Positions 41,809-50,239 of a DNA stretch of 64,000 bases are shown here, piece after piece. A program made the translations under genes and the position numbers. The stretch lies in NCBI RefSeq assembly GCF_900105925.1, contig NZ_LT629791.1, positions 1,736,001 to 1,800,000 on the forward strand, in the 5' to 3' direction. The stretch is from Jiangella alkaliphila. Its GTDB lineage: Bacteria > Actinomycetota > Actinomycetes > Jiangellales > Jiangellaceae. Within the stretch, counting starts at the first letter, position 1, and each line of letters opens with the position of its first letter. Below the pieces are notes generated by a model that ran no database searches, was not told the origin of the DNA, and saw only the letters and a list, made by a program, of their open reading frames with translations.

Positions 41809-41842
41809 GCTCTCCGGGACAGCGCTGGAAGGATCAGACCGC
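41809..41842. repeat. 34-bp direct repeat, copy 2 (native MFS 3' end)
   Basis: Identical to 40930-40963 and includes the MFS stop codon (41834-41836). The two copies bracket the broken membrane-protein gene at a distance of 879 bp. Confidence 0.85.
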
Positions 41843-43417
41843 GACGGGCTCCCGCTCGGCCTCGGTCTCGTCGGTGGTCGCCTCCGGCGCGGGGGCGGCC
41901 GGCTGGAACCGGCGGAACAGGGCCACCCCGACCACCGCGAAGCCGAACAGCGCGGCGGCGCTGATGCTGGCGACCGTGGTGAGGCCGGTCATGAACGCCT
42001 CGCGAGCGGCCTCCAGCAGCGGGCCGGCCACGTCGCCGGGGAGCTGCGCGGCGGACACGGCGGCACCGGCCATCGAGTCCTGGGCGGCGGCGGCCGCCTC
42101 GGCCGGGGTGCCGGCGGGGACCGTCAGCTCGGAGCGGTAGACCACGGTGCCCAGGCTGCCCAGCGTCGCGATGCCCAGAGCGATGCCGAACTCGGCGCTG
42201 GTCTCGGAGACCGCCGCCGCGGAGCCGGCCTTCTCAGGCGGTGCGGAGCCGATGACGATGTTCGTCGTCAGGGAGGCGCCCGGGCCCATGCCCACGTTGG
42301 CGATGATGATGCCGACGATCATCAGTCCGAGGCCGCCGGTGGCGCCGACCTGCGTCATCAGGAGCAGCCCGACGGCCGAGAACGCCATCCCGCCGCCGAT
42401 CACCCAGCCGACGCCGAACTTCTGGCTCAGCGCGGGGCCGTACATCGTGCCACCGATCATCGCGACGGCCGGCGGGACCATCCAGAGCCCGGCCTCCAGC
42501 GCCGACAGGCCGGCGACCAGCTGCAGGTACTGGGCGACGAAGAGGAAGATGCCGCCCATCGCGAAGCCGCTGACGGAGAAGATGCCCAGCGCCGAGGTGA
42601 ACCGCTTGTTCTGGAACAGCCGCAGGTCCAGCAGCGGCTCGGGCAGCCGCAGCTGCCGGCGGGCGAACGTGACGCCCACGGCCAGGCCGACGGCCACGGC
42701 GCCCAGCGCCACCGTGCTCACGCCGTCCTTCGCCAGTTCCTTCAGGCCGTAGATGACCGGCAGGATCGCGCCGAGCGACAGGCCCACGCTGACCAGGTCG
42801 AGCCGGCCGGCGCCGGGGTTGCGGTGCTCGGGCAGCAGGATCGGGGCGGTCGCCAGCAGCAGCACCATCACCGGCACGCCGAGCAGGAACACCGCGCCCC
42901 ACCAGAACGCCTCCAGCAGCACCCCGCCGATGGCCGGGCCGAGCGCCATGCCGCCCATGAAGCAGCTCATCCAGACCGAGATCGCGACGCCGCGCTGCTT
43001 CGGGTCCTTGAACATGTTGCTGATCAGTCCCAGTGTCGACGGCATCAGCGTCGCGCCGGCGATGCCCAGCACCGTGCGGGTCGCGATCAGCATCTCCGCG
43101 CTGCTGGACCAGGCCGCCAGGGCGGAGGCCGCGGCGAACGCGACGGCGCCGATCATCAGCAGCTTCCGCCGGCCGATCCGGTCGCCCAGGGTGCCCATGG
43201 TGATGAGGAAGCCGGCCACCATGAAGCCGTAGATGTCGGTGATCCACAGCAGCTGGCTGCTGGTCGGGTGCAGGTCGGCGGCCAGGTGCGGCACCGCCAG
43301 GTGGAGCACGCTCATGTCGAGTGCGAGCAGCAGGGTGGGCAGGGCCAGCACGGCCAGGCCGATCCACTCGCGCTTGCCGGCTCGCTCGGTGGGAGCCGAT
43401 GTGTCGATGGTCGTCAC
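41834..43417 (-). CDS. MFS multidrug exporter, 14-TM DHA2 (EmrB/QacA) type
   Basis: 527 residues, about 14 membrane segments. Motif A GTLGDRIGRRKLLMIGA between TM2 and TM3, motif D1 LLALDMSVLHLAVPHLAADL in TM1 and the motif C-like RTVLGIAGATLMPSTLGLI and MALGPAIGGVLLE segments define the proton-driven DHA2 drug exporters. Likely substrates are cationic or hydrophobic drugs; not deducible. It is preceded by a 20-bp palindrome in the divergent region shared with the YCII-like gene, but no TetR gene is next to it. Confidence 0.92.
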   Translation of the reverse strand: MTTIDTSAPTERAGKREWIGLAVLALPTLLLALDMSVLHLAVPHLAADLHPTSSQLLWITDIYGFMVAGFLITMGTLGDRIGRRKLLMIGAVAFAAASALAAWSSSAEMLIATRTVLGIAGATLMPSTLGLISNMFKDPKQRGVAISVWMSCFMGGMALGPAIGGVLLEAFWWGAVFLLGVPVMVLLLATAPILLPEHRNPGAGRLDLVSVGLSLGAILPVIYGLKELAKDGVSTVALGAVAVGLAVGVTFARRQLRLPEPLLDLRLFQNKRFTSALGIFSVSGFAMGGIFLFVAQYLQLVAGLSALEAGLWMVPPAVAMIGGTMYGPALSQKFGVGWVIGGGMAFSAVGLLLMTQVGATGGLGLMIVGIIIANVGMGPGASLTTNIVIGSAPPEKAGSAAAVSETSAEFGIALGIATLGSLGTVVYRSELTVPAGTPAEAAAAAQDSMAGAAVSAAQLPGDVAGPLLEAAREAFMTGLTTVASISAAALFGFAVVGVALFRRFQPAAPAPEATTDETEAEREPVAV

Positions 43418-43508
43418 GGTGATCCCTCTCTCAGGTCCTTCTCGATCGCGCTGTCACCCGGTACGTCGCGGTCGCGGAACGGATTTCGACATCGATCCGT
43501 GGCGACCT

Positions 43509-43528
43509 GATGTGACCTGGGTCACATC
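43509..43528. promoter_or_regulatory. 20-bp palindrome between MFS and YCII-like genes
   Basis: GATGTGACCTGGGTCACATC has 9-bp perfect arms around TG. It lies 23 bp before the YCII-like gene and 92 bp before the MFS gene, the pattern of a TetR/MarR-type operator controlling divergent genes. Confidence 0.65.
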
Positions 43529-43550
43529 GAAATCGTGAGAGGGTGAACCC

Positions 43551-43934
43551 GTGAAGTACCTGATGCTGATCTACAACACCCCGGCCGCCGGACCCGACCT
43601 CGATGCGCAGGCCCGCCTGCAAGGGCACATGACGCTGTTCAAGGAGCTCGACGCGACGAAAACGGTGCTCAGCTCGGCCGCGCTCGACGAAGGGTCGGCC
43701 GTGCGGACGGTGCGGTTGTCGTCCGCGGGCGGCGCGCCCGCCATCACCGACGGCCCGTTCATCGAGGCCAAGGAGCTGCTGGCCGGCTACTACCTGGTCG
43801 ACTGCGAGACGTTCGACGAGGCGGCGGCCATCGCGGCCCGCATCCCGTGCGGCGCCGGCGGCGCGGTCGAGATCCGCCCGGTCAACGAGGCCGTCACCGA
43901 CACCGTCCGCGGCGAGGCGCCCTACCGCATCTGA
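43551..43934 (+). CDS. YCII-related domain protein
   Basis: 127 residues. YCII/DGPF fold: KYLMLIYNTPAAGPD at the start, LDEGSAVRTVRLSSAGGAPAITDGPFIEAKELLAGYYLVDCETFDEAAAIAARIP in the centre, VEIRPV near the end. The DGPF-E-KE motif is complete. These ~120-residue ferredoxin-like proteins are often encoded beside ECF sigma factors or stress genes; no catalytic role is established here. The stop overlaps the convergent GNAT gene by 13 bp. Confidence 0.9.
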   Translation: MKYLMLIYNTPAAGPDLDAQARLQGHMTLFKELDATKTVLSSAALDEGSAVRTVRLSSAGGAPAITDGPFIEAKELLAGYYLVDCETFDEAAAIAARIPCGAGGAVEIRPVNEAVTDTVRGEAPYRI

Positions 43935-44854
43935 CGGCGGTAGCCGAAGGTCTGGTGCCGGGCGGTGAAGCCCAGCGACCGGTACAGCGCGGCCGCGGCC
44001 AGGTTCTCGGCGTCGTGGTTGACGCTGACGGTGGACAGGCCGCGGTCGCGCATGAGCCGCAGCCCGTGCGCCATGACGGCCTTGGCCAGGCCCAGCCTGC
44101 GGAATGCGGCGTGCGTGCCGACGGGCTCGAAGTGCCCGGCGCCGTTGCGCTCGTCGAACCAGATGACGGTGAACGCGGCGACGCGGCCGTCGGGCGACTC
44201 GGCGACGAGCTCGCGCGCCGGGTCGTAGCCGGGCTTGTCCATGACCTGCGTCCGGTACTGGTCGCCCGTCCAGTCGTCGCCGAACGCGGAGTTGCGGGCG
44301 GCCGCCAGGTCGTCGGCGTCGTCCGGGCCGGCCGGCCTGACGGTGAACCCGTCAGGCAGCACCACCGGCGGGAGCGGGCCGGCGCCGTCGAGCTCGCGCT
44401 CCTGCACGTCGTCCCAGACGCGGAAGCGCTCGAACCCGAGCTCCTCGAGCAGCCGGATGCGGACCGCGTCGCAGTCGAACACGTCGGTGAGCACGTACGG
44501 CGCGGCCGGGTCCATGGCGGCCGCGGTCGCCGCGGCGGCGTCGGCGAGCATCGTCCGCTCACCGCCGGTGCCCCGCCACTCGGGCGCGGTGAACACGTCG
44601 AACGCCTCGTCGAACCGGAGCGTGACGGCCAGCCCGGCCGTCGCGCCGGCGTCGTCGGCCCAGACGTGGACCAGCTCGCCCACCGGCCGGCGGCCGCGCA
44701 GGTTCTCGTAGATGCGGTGCGGCAGCTCGCCGATGTGGTCATAGCCGCATCGGCCGGCGGCGGCGATCCAGCCGGCCACGGTCCGCTGCAGCATGGGCAG
44801 GTCGGCGTCGGTGTACGGCCGCCGGTGCGGAACGGACGAGGGGCGGGTCACCAT
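43922..44854 (-). CDS. Tandem GNAT acetyltransferase
   Basis: 310 residues with two GNAT halves. The N-terminal half is degenerate (TAPEWRGTGGERTMLADAAAATAAAM). The C-terminal half (about 170-310) has the acetyl-CoA loop THAAFRRLGLAKAVMAHGLRLMRDRG and NHDAENLAAAALYRSLGF. Double-GNAT layouts are shared with MshD (mycothiol synthase), but overall sequence is not clearly MshD, so I call only an N-acetyltransferase. Only the C-terminal half looks catalytic. Confidence 0.85.
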   Translation of the reverse strand: MVTRPSSVPHRRPYTDADLPMLQRTVAGWIAAAGRCGYDHIGELPHRIYENLRGRRPVGELVHVWADDAGATAGLAVTLRFDEAFDVFTAPEWRGTGGERTMLADAAAATAAAMDPAAPYVLTDVFDCDAVRIRLLEELGFERFRVWDDVQERELDGAGPLPPVVLPDGFTVRPAGPDDADDLAAARNSAFGDDWTGDQYRTQVMDKPGYDPARELVAESPDGRVAAFTVIWFDERNGAGHFEPVGTHAAFRRLGLAKAVMAHGLRLMRDRGLSTVSVNHDAENLAAAALYRSLGFTARHQTFGYRRQMR

Positions 44855-44888
44855 CCGGTCACCCGCCCCTCGTCGTTCGATCGTGCCG

Positions 44889-46283
44889 CTACGCGATCGT
44901 GCCGCGGCGGTAGCGGTACAGCAGCGCCGCGCCGGCCATCAGGGCCACGCCCAGCGTCACCAGCAGGCCAGTGCTGCTGGCGCCGGTGTCGGGCAGGTCG
45001 TCGTCAGAGGTCGGCGACGGCGACGGCGTCGGGTCCTCGGTCGGCTCCTGCGTCGGCGTCGGGCTCTCGGACGGCTCGTCCGTAGGCTCCTCCGTCGGCT
45101 CGTCCGTGGGCTCGTCGGTCGGGTCCTCGGTGGGCTCGTCCGTTGGGTCCTCGGTCGGCGTCGGCGTGGGAGACGGCTCCTCGCAGTCGATCGGCGCGAC
45201 CAGGTCGATGCCCTTGTGCACGAGGTCCTGCGGCGGCACCCCGTCGGCCCGGCTGGAGTGGATGACGTCGACCGGCACCCGGCCGCACTCCATGGGACCG
45301 TCGTCGACGGCGTGCTTGTCCGGCAGCGACACGACGCCCGGGCCCTCGGCCCACGCGCCCTCGATGTTCACCGGCGCGTACGGGTGCTCCGCGAGGTTCT
45401 CGGTGCCCAGGAACGTCAGCGTGGTGCGGCCGGCGTCGTTGTTGTGGGCGATGATGAACGACTCGATCTCGTCGGAGTACTGCCAGTCGGCCGAGAACGC
45501 GTTGGCGACCGAGAAGCGGCGGTTGTTCTCCGGCGTGCTGGCCTGCCAGCCCTCGGCCGTGAACACCTCGGTGCCGGTGGCGAACGTCGGGTCGGACGAG
45601 CGCCACGCGAACTGGCCGGCGCCGTTGCTCGCCAGCGCACCGGCACCGGTGGTGTCGGTGAAGATCAGGTAGAACTGCCCGTCGAGGTAGACCGCGCTGG
45701 GCTGTCCGGCGCCGTAGTCGTTGCCGGTGTCCTGCTGGCCGGCCGGCGCGATGATCGGCGCCGAGACCATGCGCTCCCAGGTGAAGCCGTCGGCGCTGCG
45801 AGCGACGCCGATGGTGGTGGCGCCGTCGTTCACCGCCGCGCCGTAGTACATGTAGTAGGTGCCGTCGACCTTGACGATGGACGGGTCGCAGGTGTGCTGC
45901 CCGTCGAAGCTGCCGTCGCCGCGGCCCTCGAACACGATCAGCGGGTCGCCGCCGCCGGGAGCGGTGAACGGCCCGTTCAGGTTGGCCGACTCGGCGTACA
46001 GGATGTCGTCGCCGGGCACGGCGCCCTGCGGGTCCTGCGCGCAGTACCACATGCGGTAGACGCCGTTCTCGGCGATGATCGTCGGTGCGTATTCATAGGC
46101 CGCGTCGCCGCCGGTCAGCGGTGCGGAGTTGGGTCGCGGGTTCTCAGTGGTGAGCGGTACGTCCTGGGCGTTCGCCGAGCCCGCCGCAGCGAGCATGAGG
46201 GCAGCGCCGGAGGCCGCGGCCGCGAGTGCGAAGACACTGCGCGTACGTATGGTGTGGTGCCTCATCCAGTTCCCAATGTTCAT
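44889..46283 (-). CDS. LPDTG-anchored secreted protein with five-bladed beta-propeller (GH43-like fold)
   Basis: 464 residues. A signal peptide (about 18-40, cut after GSANA) leads to a propeller-like region (about 45-340) with repeats such as YAPTIIAENGVYRMWYCAQD, CDPSIVKVDGTYYMYYGAAV, GQPSAVYLDGQFYLIFTD and ESFIIAHNNDAGRTTL, the pattern of GH43/GH62-type glycan-active propellers. A Thr/Glu/Asp/Pro repeat stalk (about 355-425: TDEPTEDPTDEPTDEPTEEP) precedes the sorting signal LPDTG, a membrane helix and RYRR. A sortase would attach it to the wall. Catalytic acids cannot be assigned, so it may be a glycan-binding protein. Confidence 0.85.
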   Translation of the reverse strand: MNIGNWMRHHTIRTRSVFALAAAASGAALMLAAAGSANAQDVPLTTENPRPNSAPLTGGDAAYEYAPTIIAENGVYRMWYCAQDPQGAVPGDDILYAESANLNGPFTAPGGGDPLIVFEGRGDGSFDGQHTCDPSIVKVDGTYYMYYGAAVNDGATTIGVARSADGFTWERMVSAPIIAPAGQQDTGNDYGAGQPSAVYLDGQFYLIFTDTTGAGALASNGAGQFAWRSSDPTFATGTEVFTAEGWQASTPENNRRFSVANAFSADWQYSDEIESFIIAHNNDAGRTTLTFLGTENLAEHPYAPVNIEGAWAEGPGVVSLPDKHAVDDGPMECGRVPVDVIHSSRADGVPPQDLVHKGIDLVAPIDCEEPSPTPTPTEDPTDEPTEDPTDEPTDEPTEEPTDEPSESPTPTQEPTEDPTPSPSPTSDDDLPDTGASSTGLLVTLGVALMAGAALLYRYRRGTIA

Positions 46284-46338
46284 GTGCCCGCGCGCAGCAC
46301 CCTAACAAACCGCGTTGCGAGTAGTCGCACAGGTGGGA

Positions 46339-47607
46339 TTACTGGAGGTCGTTCCAGGTGATGCGGAATGGCTGGGTGGTGTCGGGCTCGGCGCTGGTGC
46401 CGCCAAGGATGGCCAGCTCGTCCGGTTTGTGCGGCAGCACGGTGTCGACGTAGTCGCGCGCGGCCTCCTCGAGCCCGACGTCGCGGCCGAGGTTCTCGGA
46501 CAGGTACCAGCGGTGCTCGAGCACCTCGTGGTAGATCTCCGGCCCCTCCAGCTTGCCGCGCAATTCCCGCGGGATGGCCCGCAGCACCGGCTCGTAGCCG
46601 TCGAGCACCCAGGCGTTGGCGACGATCTCCTCGTCCTCGCCCTGCTGCTCGGTGACGGCGGCGTAGGTGTCGAGGTCGTTGAGCAGCCGGCGGGCCTGGT
46701 TCTCCTGCGCGTCGATGCCGGTGAGCCGCAGCAGCCGGCGCGAGTGGTGCCCGGGGTCGACGACCTTCGGCTGGACCCGGATCGTGCGCCCGCCGATGTC
46801 GGTGACGATGTCGAGCTCGTCGACGTCGAAGCCGAGCTCGTTGAGGCGGTCGACGCGGCGGGCGATGCGCCAGCGCTCGTTGACGTCGAAGGCCTCCCAC
46901 TCGGTCAGCTCGGTCCACAACGCTTCGTACCGCTCGACCACCTGGTCGCTGACGGCGATGGGGTCGACGCTTTCGTCGAGCTGGCCGGCCGCCATCAGGT
47001 CCATCATCTCGCCGGCGATGTTCGTGCGGGCGGTGTCGAGGTCGTGCGCGCGCTGGCCGTCGCTCAGGCCGTTGTGCAGCTCACCGGTCTCGGCGTCGAC
47101 GAGGTACGCGGCGAACGCGCCGGCGTCGCGGCGGAACAGCGTGTTGGACAGCGAGCAGTCGCCCCAGTAGAAGCCGGTGAGGTGCAGCCGGGCGATCAGC
47201 ACGACCAGCGCGTCGATGAGGCGGTCGACGGTGTCGCGGCGCATCATGCGGGCGAACAGCGCGCGGTACGGCAGCGAGAACTGCAGGTGCCGGGTGACGA
47301 GGACGGAGTCGAGCGACTCGCCGTCGGGCGCCTCGCGGCCACTGACGACGCCGACGGCCTGGACCGCCGGGACGTCGAGCCGGGCGAGGTCGCGCAGCAT
47401 CTGGTACTCGCGGTCGGCGAACGGCTTGACGATCTCTTTCAGCGCGTAGACGTTGCGGCCGAGCCTGGTGAAGCGGACGACGTGCCGCGAGATGCCGCGG
47501 GGGAGCGCGACGAGGTACCACTCGGGCCACTGCTCCAGGGGCATGTCCCAGGGCAGGTCGAGGAGCGCCTGCTGCTCGCGCGGTGCGGCGAGGATCCGAA
47601 GCTCCAT
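46339..47607 (-). CDS. DUF4032 protein with lipopolysaccharide-kinase-like domain
   Basis: 422 residues from ATG 47607 (MELRILAAP). The N-terminal half resembles Kdo/Waa kinases: RNVYALKEIVKPFADREYQML with the ATP-binding Lys, LLIDALVVLIARLHLTGFYWGDCSLSNTLF as the catalytic loop, and AYLVDAETGE as the metal-binding Asp motif. The C-terminal half (about 240-420) is DUF4032. It is a conserved actinobacterial family, possibly an atypical small-molecule kinase; the substrate is unknown. No membrane segments; cytosolic. Confidence 0.85.
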   Translation of the reverse strand: MELRILAAPREQQALLDLPWDMPLEQWPEWYLVALPRGISRHVVRFTRLGRNVYALKEIVKPFADREYQMLRDLARLDVPAVQAVGVVSGREAPDGESLDSVLVTRHLQFSLPYRALFARMMRRDTVDRLIDALVVLIARLHLTGFYWGDCSLSNTLFRRDAGAFAAYLVDAETGELHNGLSDGQRAHDLDTARTNIAGEMMDLMAAGQLDESVDPIAVSDQVVERYEALWTELTEWEAFDVNERWRIARRVDRLNELGFDVDELDIVTDIGGRTIRVQPKVVDPGHHSRRLLRLTGIDAQENQARRLLNDLDTYAAVTEQQGEDEEIVANAWVLDGYEPVLRAIPRELRGKLEGPEIYHEVLEHRWYLSENLGRDVGLEEAARDYVDTVLPHKPDELAILGGTSAEPDTTQPFRITWNDLQ

Positions 47608-47662
47608 GGAGACATTGTCCCGCACGGAGCCCCGGACCCTCGCCGCGGCGTTCAGCGGTGGA

Positions 47663-48784
47663 TCAGGGCTCGAGCCGCTCGCCGGTCTTGACCGAGAAGA
47701 AGTGCTCGCTGCCCGGGCGGACGGTGAAGTTGATCTTCTCGCCCTTCTGCGGCGCGTTGCGCGGCTCGACCCGCGCGATGATCTGGTCGCTGCGCAGGCG
47801 GTCGGCCTGCTCTTCGGCGGCCGGGCCGGCCGGGCGGCCGTACACGTACGCGTCCGAGCCGAGCTCCTCGACGACGTCGACGAGCACTGGGATGCCGCCC
47901 TTCTCCTCGGCCGACGCCGGGGTGAGCGACTCGGGCCGGAAGCCCAGGACGACGGTGTCGGAGCCTTCCGCCGCCAGCTTCGAGGAGATGGACGCCGGGA
48001 CGGCGACGTCGGCGTTGCCGAGCGTGGCGCGGCCGTCCTTGACGTCGAACGTCGCGATGTTCATGGCCGGCGAGCCGATGAACCCGGCGACGAACACGTT
48101 CGACGGCTTGTCGTACAGGCCCAGCGGGCTGTCGACCTGCTGGAGCAGGCCGGCGTTGAGCACGGCGACGCGGTCGCCCATGGTCATGGCCTCGACCTGG
48201 TCGTGCGTGACGTAGACCGTCGTGATGCCCAGCCGGCGCTGCAGCGAGGCGATCTGCGTGCGGGTCGAGACGCGCAGCTTGGCGTCGAGGTTCGACAGCG
48301 GCTCGTCCATGAGGAACACCTGCGGCTCGCGGACGATGGCCCGGCCCATGGCGACACGCTGCCGCTGGCCACCGGAAAGCGCCTTCGGCTTGCGGTCGAG
48401 GTACTCGCTGAGGTCGAGCAGCTTGGCGGCGTCGCCGACCCGGCGGCGGATCTCGTCCTTCGACACACCGGCGATCTTCAGCGCGAAGCCCATGTTGTCG
48501 GCGACGGACATGTGCGGGTACAGCGCGTAGTTCTGGAACACCATCGCGATGTCGCGGTCCTTGGGCGGCATGTGGGTGACGTCGCGGTCGCCGATGCGGA
48601 TGGCGCCGCCGTCGACCTCTTCGAGGCCGGCCAGCATGCGAAGGCTGGTGGACTTGCCGCAACCGGAGGGACCGACGAGAACGAGGAACTCCCCGTCCTC
48701 GATGGCGAGATCGAGAGCGTCGACCGCCGGCTTGTCGGTTCCCGGGTAGATCCGGGTTGCCTTGTCGAACGTGACCGTAGCCAT
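47663..48784 (-). CDS. Carbohydrate ABC transporter ATPase (UgpC/MsmX type)
   Basis: 373 residues. Walker A GPSGCGKST (38-46), Q-loop MVFQNYALYPHMSV, signature LSGGQRQRVAMGRAI, Walker B VFLMDEPLSNLD, H-loop THDQVEAMTMGDR, then a C-terminal OB/TOBE regulatory domain (about 240-373) ending FTVRPGSEHFFSVKTGERL. These ATPases serve one or several sugar permeases. No permease or binding protein lies nearby, so it probably powers transporters encoded elsewhere. The promoter faces a divergent LacI gene. Confidence 0.93.
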   Translation of the reverse strand: MATVTFDKATRIYPGTDKPAVDALDLAIEDGEFLVLVGPSGCGKSTSLRMLAGLEEVDGGAIRIGDRDVTHMPPKDRDIAMVFQNYALYPHMSVADNMGFALKIAGVSKDEIRRRVGDAAKLLDLSEYLDRKPKALSGGQRQRVAMGRAIVREPQVFLMDEPLSNLDAKLRVSTRTQIASLQRRLGITTVYVTHDQVEAMTMGDRVAVLNAGLLQQVDSPLGLYDKPSNVFVAGFIGSPAMNIATFDVKDGRATLGNADVAVPASISSKLAAEGSDTVVLGFRPESLTPASAEEKGGIPVLVDVVEELGSDAYVYGRPAGPAAEEQADRLRSDQIIARVEPRNAPQKGEKINFTVRPGSEHFFSVKTGERLEP

Positions 48785-49114
48785 CGTTTGCTTCCCTTCA
48801 CCGGCAGGTACGTGCCGGACGATCCGTAGTGAAGTGGACGGGTATTCAGTTGACCCCGCGTTACTGGCAGGTTGCGGGTGTTACGAGACACTATAGGTCG
48901 ACGTGGGCCACGTCACCCACGCGTGACGTAGGTCACGCCGGTGACATGAGTTTTCTCGGCCCGGGCATGGCTCCAGGCACGGTCACCCTGGCTCGACGTC
49001 TCGCACCGACGATGTCGAGGAAGCCTCCGGCCCCCTCTCTTCGCCGGTCTGCCCGTCCCGTCGATGGGCACTGGCGGGCGCTGGCCGGGGTGGCCCGCGC
49101 GGTACCGTCCGTCC
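48785..49114. promoter_or_regulatory. Divergent ABC-ATPase/LacI intergenic region with palindromes
   Basis: 330 bp without a gene. On the - strand, TATAGT (rc of 48889-48896 area) is a good -10. Just upstream is the perfect palindrome GACGTGGGCCACGTC (48900-48914), followed by CGTCAC-N6-GTGACG (48911-48928). These overlapping dyads sit where a repressor, possibly the adjacent LacI-type protein, would block the ATPase promoter. Confidence 0.55.
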
Positions 49115-50143
49115 ATGACGGTGCGGCTCAGCGACGTCGCCCTCCACGCCGGGGTCAGCGAGGCGACGGTCAGCCGGGTGCTCAACGCCAAGCCGGGCGT
49201 GGCGGCCCAGACGCGGCAGGCGGTGCTGGCGGCGCTCGACGTCCTGGGCTACGAGCGGCCGAGCCGGCTGCGCTCCACCAGCGCCGGGCTCATCGGGCTG
49301 ATCGTGCCCGAGCTGGAGAACCCCGTCTTCCCGGCGTTCGTGCAGGTCATCGAGACCATCCTGGCGCAGCGCGAGTACACGCCGCTGCTGTGCACCCAGA
49401 CGCCCGGAGGCGTGTCCGAGGACGAGTACGTCGAGATGCTGGTCGACCGCGGCGTCGCCGGCATCCTCTTCGTCTCCGGGCTGCACGCCGACAGCACGGC
49501 CAGCCCGGAGCGCTACCACCGGCTGCGCGAGCTGGGGCTGCCGATCGTCCTGGTCAACGGGTACGTGCCTGACCTGGGCGTGCCGTTCGTGTCGACCGAC
49601 GACGTCGCCGCGGCCGAGTTGGCGGTGCAGCACCTGGCGTCGCTCGGACACCGGCGCATCGGCCTGGCCATCGGGCCGCGCCGGTTCGTCCCGGCGGCCC
49701 GGAAGATCGAAGGGTTCGCCCGTGCGCTGCGCGCCGTCCCGGGGGCGCCTGACCCGGCCGGCCTGGTGGCGACGTCGTTCTTCACCGTCGAGGGCGGCCG
49801 GGCGTGCGCGGAGCAGCTGCTCGACGCCGGCTGCACGGCCATCGTCTGCGGCTCGGACCTGATGGCGCTCGGCGCGGTCCGGGCGGTGCGGCAGCGCGGG
49901 CTGACGGTGCCCGGCGACGTCTCGGTCATCGGGTACGACGACTCGCCGCTCATCCCGTTCACCGACCCGCCGCTGACCACCGTCCGGCAGGCCGTCCCGG
50001 CGATGGCGGCCGCGGCCGTCCAGGCACTGCTGGAGCAGATCGCCGGCGTGCCCGCAGACCGGTCGGAACTGCTGTTCACACCCGAGCTGGTGGTGCGTGG
50101 ATCGACCGGCGCGGCCCCGTCTGAGGTGGACAATCCGGGGTAA
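49115..50143 (+). CDS. LacI-family transcriptional regulator
   Basis: 342 residues from ATG 49115. The N-terminal helix-turn-helix is VRLSDVALHAGVSEATVSRVLNAKPGVAAQTRQAV with hinge LGYERPSRLRSTSAGLIG. The ligand domain has periplasmic-binding folds: LIGLIVPELENPVFPAFVQVIE, GVAGILFVSGLHAD, FVSTDDVAAAELAVQHLASLGHRRIGLAIG, DVSVIGYDDSPLIPFTDPPLTTVRQ. It should bind a sugar and control carbohydrate genes, perhaps the divergent sugar-ABC ATPase. Confidence 0.93.
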   Translation: MTVRLSDVALHAGVSEATVSRVLNAKPGVAAQTRQAVLAALDVLGYERPSRLRSTSAGLIGLIVPELENPVFPAFVQVIETILAQREYTPLLCTQTPGGVSEDEYVEMLVDRGVAGILFVSGLHADSTASPERYHRLRELGLPIVLVNGYVPDLGVPFVSTDDVAAAELAVQHLASLGHRRIGLAIGPRRFVPAARKIEGFARALRAVPGAPDPAGLVATSFFTVEGGRACAEQLLDAGCTAIVCGSDLMALGAVRAVRQRGLTVPGDVSVIGYDDSPLIPFTDPPLTTVRQAVPAMAAAAVQALLEQIAGVPADRSELLFTPELVVRGSTGAAPSEVDNPG

Positions 50144-50239
50144 ACCACGCCTGACTGTTCAGAAGCCTTTCGGGATCGTCGCGAACGCCGTACGGTTCAA
50201 AGGCACCAGGAGTACTCCGCGCCGGCGAGGAGGCCCCCG
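50144..50239. other. Short intergenic stretch with an AGAAGCCTTT element
   Basis: AGAAGCCTTTCGGG (from 50159) pairs with CAAAGGCACC (about 50198-50207) as a weak hairpin. The AGAAGCCTTT decamer recurs at 50844-50853 in the structured region after the CBS gene. Confidence 0.4.

Noticed and set aside
45000..45180. Tandem DNA repeat in the LPDTG gene as a separate element
   Set aside because: The repetition follows from the in-frame T-D/E-x-P protein stalk.
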